Assembly: GCA_050114795.1 (NCBI GenBank)
Contig: JASFRS010000070.1
Span: forward strand, 1 to 13,148
DNA length: 13,148 bases
Origin: JASFRS01 sp050114795
GTDB taxonomy: Bacteria; Pseudomonadota; Alphaproteobacteria; Sphingomonadales; CAKZYD01
Reading direction: 5' to 3'
Made by a program: the position numbers and the translations under genes. Of this stretch, positions 1 through 5,496 are shown one piece after another (within the stretch, counting starts at the first letter, position 1; every line of letters begins with the position of its first letter). Under the pieces are notes generated by a model. It was given only the letters and a program-made list of their open reading frames with translations. It had not been told where the DNA came from and did no database searches.

Positions 1-342
1 GTGGGCATCTTCGTTTTGTTCATTCACATCCACGCTGAGCGGGCCTTTGGTGATGGTGCGGGCGTGTTGGATGAAGGCTTTGCCGATGCCTTGGCCGAGG
101 TAATCCGGGTCGATGAACAGGGCGTCGATATGGTTATCCGTCATACCCATGAAGCCCAAAATAACATCGTCGCGCACGGCTAAGATCAGGGGGGCGTTGG
201 GGATATAGAGGTCTTTGACCTGAGTTGCGATTTCTGCGCGGTCTTCATCGCTTAGAAAATCATGTGTCGCCAGGACAGAGCGATGCCAGATGTCAAAGAC
301 CCTCTCAAAATCCGCGGGATCGATTTGCCGAAAACTAATCAA
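1..342 (-). CDS. GNAT N-acetyltransferase, YjaB/PhnO-like (3' end outside window)
   Basis: This is the start of a GNAT-fold acetyltransferase, which would transfer acetyl from acetyl-CoA to an unknown amine. The 114 visible residues include an N-terminal segment WHRSVLATHDFL (residues 19-30), a beta4 segment IDALFIDPD (72-80) and the acetyl-CoA pyrophosphate loop GQGIGK (83-88). These resemble E. coli YjaB as I remember it, including the NEQNE element near residue 108. The start is a TTG at 342-340. Its first two bases are the last two of the upstream stop (TTGA), which implies translational coupling, and its first codons parallel the start of the upstream GNAT (ISFRQIDPADF versus INFRAVTPADL). 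There is only a weak purine stretch (GGTGAAG) upstream. The C-terminus runs off the left edge. The substrate is unknown; a polyamine is only suggested by the operon. Confidence 0.8.
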   Translation of the reverse strand, partial: MISFRQIDPADFERVFDIWHRSVLATHDFLSDEDRAEIATQVKDLYIPNAPLILAVRDDVILGFMGMTDNHIDALFIDPDYLGQGIGKAFIQHARTITKGPLSVDVNEQNEDAH

Positions 343-794
343 TAGAGCTTCACCATTTCCCCGGACGTTTGCCAGCCAAGCTTTTCATAAATCGGCTTGG
401 CCATCTCTGTTGGGTGGAGGATGGCGTATTGGATGCCGCGCGCTTTAAACTCGGCGTCTGCTTTATCCATCAGGCTTTTGGCCAGTCCCCGGCCGCGGTG
501 GGATTTCTCAACATAGAGATTAAGGATATAGCCACGACGACCATCTTGAGGGTGGAGCGGGTGTGGTGGCCAGTCTAGGGCCATCAGGCCAATGCCCGCC
601 ACCGGCGCGCCCTCGTCTTCTGCGATAAAGCCGAAATAGGCTCCGCTTTCCAACCGCGCGTTCAACCATGTCTCAAAAGGTTGAGCGGCTTCGGCAAGCA
701 CGTCTGCGGACTTGCCGGATTCTTCAAACATCAAATGCCGATGCCGACAAATGCTTTTCAGGTCAGCAGGCGTGACAGCGCGAAAATTAATCAT
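339..794 (-). CDS. GNAT family N-acetyltransferase
   Basis: A complete 151-residue single-domain GNAT acetyltransferase, a normal length for the family. Motif A is at residues 91-110, with the acetyl-CoA loop RGRGLA (100-105) after the beta4 strand GYILNLYV (88-95). Motif B is the segment HPTEMAKPIYEKLGW (127-141), whose IYEKLGW is a typical GNAT C-terminal signature. The ATG overlaps the stop of the agmatinase gene as ATGA (794-791), and its own stop overlaps the TTG of the next GNAT. It is therefore almost certainly co-translated as the fourth gene of the polyamine operon. Family knowledge allows acetylation of polyamines, antibiotics, amino acids or proteins; the operon makes a polyamine or precursor plausible, but no residue seen here proves it. 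Confidence 0.85.
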   Translation of the reverse strand: MINFRAVTPADLKSICRHRHLMFEESGKSADVLAEAAQPFETWLNARLESGAYFGFIAEDEGAPVAGIGLMALDWPPHPLHPQDGRRGYILNLYVEKSHRGRGLAKSLMDKADAEFKARGIQYAILHPTEMAKPIYEKLGWQTSGEMVKLY

Positions 795-1690
795 TGGCCC
801 AGCGCATAATTCAAAATCTTATAGCCAAGCTTGGCCGCCAGGAAATCCGGGCCGTGGAGGCTTTCAATCGGGGCGAGTTCGTTGATGTCTGCGCCCACAA
901 TCGTTCCCACTTCGCTTGCGCGTTTGATGATTTTCACTGCATCGCTCCAAAACACGCCGCCGGGCTCTGGCGTGCCGGTGGAGGGCATCAAGGAACTATC
1001 GAAGCCGTCCAGGTCGAAGGTTAGATAGATGTTCCGGCCTTTGAAGGGGGCGATAATCTCTTCGATATTCCAGTCTTCCCGGTCCTTGCCCCAATAGATG
1101 GTGATGCGGTGTTTATTCGCTTCCAGGAATGGGATTTCGCCCTTGGAAATATTCCGGATACCGCAGGACACGATGGGCACGCTCGGGTGATCCAGCACCC
1201 GGCGGATGGCGGAGGCGTGGGAGAAATGCTCCCCTTCATAGCCATCACGCAAATCCGCATGGGCATCGAAATGGAGGATGATGAGATCCTCATATTTTTT
1301 AAGGAAAGGCCGAATGGCGCCGGGGGTGATGCTGTGCTCCCCGCCAAAGACCAGCGGGAATTTCCCGTCTTCCAATACGGCGGTGGTGAGCGCTTCTAAT
1401 TGCTCCAGCGCTTTCGCTAAATCGCTCGCGTCAATGTCGGGCTCCTGCAACGTCACCACGCCATATTTCTCAACGGGTTCGCACCAGAGTTCTTCGTCGA
1501 ACAACTCCACCTCATGGCTGGCGGCAATCATGGCTGCGGGGCCGTCTGCCGTCCCGCCGCCATAAGATACCGACGCTTCCAAGCCGAATGGAATGATGAC
1601 GGCTTTGGCGTCGTCATAGCTGACAGCCAAATCATCTTCCAATGCCAGAAAGCCTTCTGCCGCTGGCATTAAGGGGAGTGGTGCAGGCAT
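791..1690 (-). CDS. speB: agmatinase (ureohydrolase)
   Basis: A 299-residue cytosolic arginase/agmatinase-fold enzyme, expected to hydrolyse agmatine to putrescine and urea with two Mn ions. The metal ligands are all visible: H119 in GGEHS, D142, H144 and D146 in DAHAD, and D226 and D228 in FDLDGFD. The signature continues into STGTPEPGG (237-245), and the acid in DINEL (E271) matches the conserved late glutamate. The ATG at 1690 lies 2 bases after the stop of the DHS-like gene, with a good ribosome site (AGGGGAA) about 6 bases upstream. It overlaps the downstream GNAT by ATGA. The length matches SpeB. Related ureohydrolases act on guanidinobutyrate, aminopropylagmatine or arginine; agmatine is the first choice because of the polyamine context, but a substituted agmatine cannot be excluded. 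Confidence 0.88.
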   Translation of the reverse strand: MPAPLPLMPAAEGFLALEDDLAVSYDDAKAVIIPFGLEASVSYGGGTADGPAAMIAASHEVELFDEELWCEPVEKYGVVTLQEPDIDASDLAKALEQLEALTTAVLEDGKFPLVFGGEHSITPGAIRPFLKKYEDLIILHFDAHADLRDGYEGEHFSHASAIRRVLDHPSVPIVSCGIRNISKGEIPFLEANKHRITIYWGKDREDWNIEEIIAPFKGRNIYLTFDLDGFDSSLMPSTGTPEPGGVFWSDAVKIIKRASEVGTIVGADINELAPIESLHGPDFLAAKLGYKILNYALGQ

Positions 1691-1692
1691 TT

Positions 1693-2724
1693 TTATTCCC
1701 CTGTGAATAATTTAGCGAATTCACGGCGTGGACGGTCTTTCCACACGCCGGAATGATAAGCGTCAGACGCCAGCAAAGGCACAATAGAAGAGGCCTCAGC
1801 AAAGACCATCTGTTCCAAAGTGGTCTGCACCTTGCCCCAGCTTGCCGCCTCTTTCAGCGTGGAGGAAGAGCACGCGCCATCGCGTACATCAGCGACCGTG
1901 ATTTGCACCGCATATTTATGCATTTCCGCTTCCACACCGAGGATTTCCGCGCAGACAACCGTGTCTTGAACAAAGTTCTTCGGCACGCCGCCGCCAATCA
2001 TCAACAGGCCTGTGGAACCTGCTTTGATTTTAATGTCGGTCAGCTCACGGAAGTCTGCAACGCTATCAATGCTCATATAATTGCCGGGGTTTTCCACCTG
2101 GTGTTTCACCAGGCCAAAACCTGCGGAACAGTCTGAGAAAGCCGGTACGAAAATCGGCACATTGTGGTCGTAACAGGTCTCAATCAGGCTGTCTTTTTTC
2201 TTCGCATTGGTTTTCAGCCATTTGCCCATTTCCCAGATGAACTCGCGGGAGGAATAAGGGCGGCGTTCCAGACCATCTGCGATTTCTTTGATGGTGTGGT
2301 CGCAGTTTTGCAGCTCTTCTTCATCGATATAAGTGTCATAGATGCGGTCGATATACAGGCCGCGCAGCTCATTATCATCGACCTGGGAATCCGCTTGATA
2401 ATGTTTGAAACCCAAGGCTTCAAAAAAGTCCATGTCGACAATGCTGGCACCGGTGGAGACAATGGCGTCCACCATGCCATAACGCACCAAATCACGATAG
2501 ACATCCATGCAGCCGCCCGCCGAAGTGGAACCGGCCAACGTCAAAATGACGGAGCAATTGGGGTCGCTCACGGCTGTTTTGAAAATGTCCGTGGCGCGCG
2601 CCAAATCACGGCTGGAGAAGGACATTTTGCCCATGGCCTCGATAATCGGGCGGGCATCGATTTTGGTAATGTCGATATGTTCAACTGGCTTGGAAAGCAG
2701 TTGCGCTTTGGTGTTGGAGGTCAT
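1693..2724 (-). CDS. deoxyhypusine synthase-like protein (probable polyamine aminobutyltransferase / homospermidine synthase)
   Basis: A 343-residue member of the deoxyhypusine synthase family, which in eukaryotes and archaea uses NAD and spermidine to move an aminobutyl group onto eIF5A. Bacteria lack that target, and bacterial homologues are thought to act on small amines, for example making sym-homospermidine. Visible features are the NAD-fold segments LAGSTSAGG (63-71) and VSTGAS (89-94), the loop GGGVPKNF (244-251), and SWGK (295-298), whose lysine K298 corresponds to the imine-forming lysine (K329) of human DHS. The histidine pair after GGGVxK in human DHS is N-F here, so the acceptor pocket differs. 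I choose the ATG at 2724, which has an AAAGGGGCG ribosome site; an upstream TTG at 2754 would overlap the decarboxylase gene and has no ribosome site. It sits 16 bases after the decarboxylase and 2 bases before speB. Confidence 0.85.
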   Translation of the reverse strand: MTSNTKAQLLSKPVEHIDITKIDARPIIEAMGKMSFSSRDLARATDIFKTAVSDPNCSVILTLAGSTSAGGCMDVYRDLVRYGMVDAIVSTGASIVDMDFFEALGFKHYQADSQVDDNELRGLYIDRIYDTYIDEEELQNCDHTIKEIADGLERRPYSSREFIWEMGKWLKTNAKKKDSLIETCYDHNVPIFVPAFSDCSAGFGLVKHQVENPGNYMSIDSVADFRELTDIKIKAGSTGLLMIGGGVPKNFVQDTVVCAEILGVEAEMHKYAVQITVADVRDGACSSSTLKEAASWGKVQTTLEQMVFAEASSIVPLLASDAYHSGVWKDRPRREFAKLFTGE

Positions 2725-2740
2725 GAGACACGCCCCTTTA

Positions 2741-3934
2741 TTATAAGATTGCAATCATTTTATTTGAGGAAAAGCCATTGAAGTCGCCTGCAATGGCCTG
2801 GCCATAAGCGCCTAAATGCTGGACTTCAATCCAATCACCTTCTGCCACAGTATTGGGCAGTGCAAAGGGACCATTCATCGTGTCCAGGCTGTCACAGGTC
2901 GGGCCGAAGAAGCGAAATTCTGCCAATTCCTCAGTTTCTGTTTCAGCGCCTTGTTTAACAAGACGGGTGGGATATTTCCAGGCGCACATACCGGCATCAA
3001 AAAGCGAACCATAGGTGCCGTCATTCAAATACAGATCCTGACCTTTGCGCAATTCAACACGGGTTACGGTTGACCCGCCTTCCGCACAGAGCGAACGGCC
3101 GGGTTCGGCCATGACTTCGATAGTGCTAAAGCCATGCGTATCCAGCGCCTGATGAATAGCGTCGAAATAATCCTGCATGGGGCGAATGGGCATATCGGGA
3201 TAGGCCACGGGAAAACCGCCGCCGATATCCAGGCTGTCAATTTCCACGCCAGAAGCATCAACCAATTGGCGCACATATTCTATAGCACGGGCATAATCCT
3301 GCGGGTCCATGCATTGGGAACCGACATGGAAGCACAGGCCTTTTTTGTCAGCCACAATGTCCAGGCGACGAAGCAGAGCAATGGCTGTCTCAAAATCCGC
3401 ACCGAATTTGCCAAGCAAAGGCATGGCCGCGCCGCCTTTCGGCAGGCTCAAGCGAATGTGGAGATGCAGATCCTCGGCATTGCCAGTTTCATCTAAAATT
3501 TTGTTCAGCTCTTCCGCACAATCCAAAGCAAAATGACGGATGCCAGCCGCATAGGCATGACGGATCAGGCGGCGGGATTTGACCGGATGCATGAGGTACA
3601 TTTCAGCACCTGGCGCATGCTCACGAACCAGCTCGATTTCCTTGATGCTTGCGAGTTCAAAGGTGCGCACACCCTCATCAAATAGCGTGGCAATCACAGC
3701 GTTATGCGCATTGGCTTTCACCGCATACATGGTTTTCGCGCGCAGACCATCCAAAAAGGTCCGCGCTGCCCGACGCATGACATTGGGATACAGCACATAA
3801 ACGAACTCATCCCCATCATAGCCCGCCAAAAAACTTTGCAGACTGTCATGGACATCTACACCGAAGTAGGATCGGTGGACTTCGCCTTGGTGCCAATCAT
3901 TTTGTAAGGGCACCACAGTGAAAGCGTGTTGCAT
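2741..3934 (-). CDS. fold-III PLP-dependent ornithine decarboxylase-like enzyme
   Basis: A 397-residue alanine-racemase-fold decarboxylase, probably forming putrescine from ornithine in the cytosol. The PLP lysine is K73 in YAVKAN. HVGSQ (203-207), the phosphate loop DIGGG (236-240) and EPGR (277-280) complete the cofactor site. LNDGTYGS (303-310) and GPTCDS (344-349) match the ornithine-specificity element and the catalytic cysteine (C347) of the ODC branch, arguing against diaminopimelate or carboxynorspermidine decarboxylase. The length fits ODC and is far below the roughly 630 residues of SpeA arginine decarboxylase. The ATG at 3934 has only a weak GAG ribosome site. The next ATG would remove strand one of the barrel, so it is rejected. 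It is the first gene of the five-gene polyamine operon and has an elaborate upstream region. Lysine or arginine specificity cannot be excluded by sequence. Confidence 0.85.
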   Translation of the reverse strand: MQHAFTVVPLQNDWHQGEVHRSYFGVDVHDSLQSFLAGYDGDEFVYVLYPNVMRRAARTFLDGLRAKTMYAVKANAHNAVIATLFDEGVRTFELASIKEIELVREHAPGAEMYLMHPVKSRRLIRHAYAAGIRHFALDCAEELNKILDETGNAEDLHLHIRLSLPKGGAAMPLLGKFGADFETAIALLRRLDIVADKKGLCFHVGSQCMDPQDYARAIEYVRQLVDASGVEIDSLDIGGGFPVAYPDMPIRPMQDYFDAIHQALDTHGFSTIEVMAEPGRSLCAEGGSTVTRVELRKGQDLYLNDGTYGSLFDAGMCAWKYPTRLVKQGAETETEELAEFRFFGPTCDSLDTMNGPFALPNTVAEGDWIEVQHLGAYGQAIAGDFNGFSSNKMIAIL

Positions 3935-3965
3935 GTGTCAAAACTCAAAATTATCGCAAAACCAC

Positions 3966-3982
3966 CTGGGCTAAATGCCCAG
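3966..3982 (-). promoter_or_regulatory. leader hairpin 2 upstream of the decarboxylase
   Basis: The arms CTGGGC (3982-3977) and GCCCAG (3971-3966) pair perfectly around the loop ATTTA. Its centre is 33 bases from that of hairpin 1. The 13-base cores GGGCTTAATGCCC and GGGCATTTAGCCC are reverse complements except for one position, so the two hairpins can rearrange into one long hairpin. The element ends 31 bases before the decarboxylase start. Confidence 0.5.
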
Positions 3983-3998
3983 AAACACAAGGGAATCG

Positions 3999-4015
3999 GC
4001 GGGCATTAAGCCCGC
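3999..4015 (-). promoter_or_regulatory. leader hairpin 1 upstream of the decarboxylase
   Basis: The arms GCGGGC (4015-4010) and GCCCGC (4004-3999) pair perfectly around the loop TTAAT. The TAA stop of the 44-codon ORF lies in this element. No U tract follows, so it is not a classical terminator. It is near-palindromic and could instead be a protein-binding site in DNA. Confidence 0.5.
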
Positions 4016-4140
4016 ATCGCACTTATGTTTTCAGCGACGGTTGCTAAATAATCCTGATGTTTTGAAGACAGAAATACCCACCACCCACGATAGCATGGGT
4101 TGGGGTCAATTCTTAGGAAAGGGTCCAGGCGCTGAGCCAT
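4006..4140 (-). CDS. possible 44-residue leader peptide of the polyamine operon
   Basis: A short ORF of 44 codons beginning MAQRLDPFLR and ending AENISAMRA. It starts with ATG at 4140 behind a strong ribosome site (GAGGAG, 9 bases before the ATG) and ends with TAA at 4008-4006. The stop codon lies inside the first of two hairpins that precede the decarboxylase gene, so ribosomes finishing this ORF would open that hairpin. This is the geometry of a translation-sensing leader. Against it, the GAGGAG is also part of a lysine-rich coding-like stretch in another frame, so the ribosome site could be coincidental. It has no signal peptide and no family I recognise. It does not resemble the enterobacterial SpeFL arrest peptide. 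Confidence 0.3.
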   Translation of the reverse strand: MAQRLDPFLRIDPNPCYRGWWVFLSSKHQDYLATVAENISAMRA

Positions 4141-4234
4141 ACCTTTAACTCCTCAATTTTCAGCCCCCATTTAAGGGACAGAGCTAAAAACCAAGACGTT
4201 ACCGGCGGCTCGTACTGACAGATTTCCCAGTGCT

Positions 4235-4306
4235 TTAAAAAACAAAGCCTATGGACTCGTCGTAGCGCGCTTTAGCGTCGATAAAATCGCGTGTACGGAG
4301 ATTCAT
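4235..4306 (-). CDS. possible 23-residue small ORF or decayed gene start
   Basis: An ORF of 23 codons (MNLRTRDFIDAK... ending GFVF) that stops at TAA just after a run of six T. It has no clear ribosome site. If one base is re-read at the T run (a -1 shift), translation continues as LKHWEICQYEP and on for about 41 codons in total, to a stop near 4117, giving a 64-residue product of natural composition. It may therefore be the first part of a frameshifted small gene or of a repeat element, not an independent gene. I do not recognise the family. Confidence 0.2.
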   Translation of the reverse strand: MNLRTRDFIDAKARYDESIGFVF

Positions 4307-4342
4307 CTGTGAATGCAAGTTAAAAATTCAAGACTCTTTAAA

Positions 4343-5422
4343 TCAGACATCCAAAACCAATCCGACCTGCGGGTTTACTTTACCGTCGGCCATTTCTTTA
4401 TAGATGCGTAAAGCTTCTTTAGGGCCTTCATGATGTTCAATGCGGGTCAAGGATTTGGCCGTTTCGACAAAGGCTGACCAGATGCTTTCCCGTTTGCGCG
4501 CTAGCTCCTCAGGCCCCCAGTCCTTCAGGCGCTTATCAATCCGTCCCGGTGCAAAGAAAGGCGTAATCCGCGGGCCGTTTTTGGGGGTGTCACCTTGCGC
4601 CGCTGTCCAATGGGATACGCCGACAAGGAGGCTGAAATGCAGCTTGTCATCGAAATGCTTATGAATGCGATTTACCAGCGCTTTGTTGCCCGCCATGTCA
4701 ACAAAGGCGACCGGTTTGTCTTTTGATAGGCTTTCCACATCATCATATAGACAGACTTCATCATAAAGGCCTGTGGATTTTACGAAATCCAGATTGCCTG
4801 GCGATGTTAGGCCAATTAATTTGGGCCGCCGGTCTAGCTGATGAAAGCTGAAGGCGGTGCCAATGGCTGTCTTACTTGAGGCGCTGGCTATCAGCACCGT
4901 GCCGGCATCATAAAAGCCATCATCTTCAAACTGATCAGCAATCAAATAACCGGTGGTGAGCAGGGGTTTATAAATCGGCCAAAAATCTTTTTCGCCCTCA
5001 TCCACATCGCGTACGCGTTGATATTGGTTATAGGCAAGGGACAGATCTTTGCGATGCGGACTTTGGTCAACAATGCTATTGGGCGAAATCTTGCCGGGTT
5101 CCAACACCGCATGAGAGGCCATGGGGAAAAAGCCGTAAAGCAGTTCACCGACCGGCATATCTGCGCATTTTGAAGCTGTGACCTCACCAAAGCCCCAAAT
5201 GGGCAGAATGCCAAGGGTATCATCGCCCGTTGGATAAAATTCCCAATAGCGAAAAGGGCCACCGACAACGGCATAAGTCACATTATTGGTGGTCAGCGCA
5301 AAGGACTTTACCTCAACTTCAATCTGCCCATCGCTTAAGTCCGGGTGGGCGATGCTCTCATCCAATGTGGCATTGGTGATGATATCTTTTTGAATAAGAA
5401 TACGCCAAGGGCTTTGGGACAT
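4343..5422 (-). CDS. DUF2855 family protein
   Basis: A 359-residue protein I assign to the DUF2855 family from its overall pattern: an N-terminal segment with TTNNVTYAVVG (44-54), FRYWEFYP (57-64), WGFGEV (76-81), a central nucleotide-binding-like stretch VLIASASSKTAIG (176-188) and a conserved SHWT (270-273). The family is distantly related to medium-chain dehydrogenases/quinone reductases, but I know of no established substrate. It has no signal peptide or membrane segment, so it is probably cytosolic. I choose the ATG at 5422, with AAAGG about 8 bases upstream; a TTG at 5449 would add nine residues without a ribosome site. It lies 74 bases downstream of the efflux permease and may be read through from that operon; nothing there looks like a terminator. 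Confidence 0.75.
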   Translation of the reverse strand: MSQSPWRILIQKDIITNATLDESIAHPDLSDGQIEVEVKSFALTTNNVTYAVVGGPFRYWEFYPTGDDTLGILPIWGFGEVTASKCADMPVGELLYGFFPMASHAVLEPGKISPNSIVDQSPHRKDLSLAYNQYQRVRDVDEGEKDFWPIYKPLLTTGYLIADQFEDDGFYDAGTVLIASASSKTAIGTAFSFHQLDRRPKLIGLTSPGNLDFVKSTGLYDEVCLYDDVESLSKDKPVAFVDMAGNKALVNRIHKHFDDKLHFSLLVGVSHWTAAQGDTPKNGPRITPFFAPGRIDKRLKDWGPEELARKRESIWSAFVETAKSLTRIEHHEGPKEALRIYKEMADGKVNPQVGLVLDV

Positions 5423-5496
5423 GTGGAGGGCCTTTTTTTGCTGAACCAAGTCCCAAAGCTTTCATTATTAGCGGGTGTTTTTCAATCTCTCATTCT

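Larger units (their letters stand above)
3935..4342 (-). other. long leader/intergenic region upstream of the decarboxylase
   Basis: This stretch separates the DUF2855 gene from the decarboxylase, both on the minus strand, and holds no large gene. Read on the minus strand it contains, in order: a 23-codon ORF, a coding-like open stretch in another frame, a 44-codon ORF with a strong ribosome site, and two GC-rich hairpins 32 to 81 bases before the decarboxylase ATG. No intrinsic terminator follows the DUF2855 gene, so read-through is possible. I could not identify a convincing promoter. Alphaproteobacteria are known to carry a structured 'speF' leader RNA upstream of ornithine decarboxylase genes; whether this region belongs to that family needs a covariance-model search. 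Confidence 0.5.

Noticed and set aside
1..183. Plus-strand ORF of 60 codons at the left edge starting with GTG
   Set aside because: It is the antisense shadow of the GNAT gene read on the minus strand, which has clear GNAT motifs.
2164..2781. Plus-strand ORF of 205 codons
   Set aside because: It is long but lies wholly antisense to the DHS-like gene and shows no domain; the minus-strand frame carries the conserved motifs.
2741..3934. Carboxynorspermidine or diaminopimelate decarboxylase
   Set aside because: The LNDGTYGS and GPTCDS elements and the length fit the ornithine decarboxylase branch, and no carboxynorspermidine dehydrogenase gene lies beside it.
3999..4020. Hairpin 1 as an intrinsic terminator for the DUF2855 transcript
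   Set aside because: On the minus strand no U tract follows the stem. The only T run nearby is on the plus strand, where no gene ends.
4235..4245. T6 run as a canonical programmed -1 slippery heptamer (T TTT TTA)
   Set aside because: The heptamer is present but is not in the required phase relative to the 23-codon ORF; simple slippage, decay or a sequencing error is more likely.
4006..4320. Insertion sequence or MITE
   Set aside because: I could not find terminal inverted repeats plus target duplication around the segment. The inverted repeats seen are at one end only and near the decarboxylase start. A repeat search of the genome would settle it.
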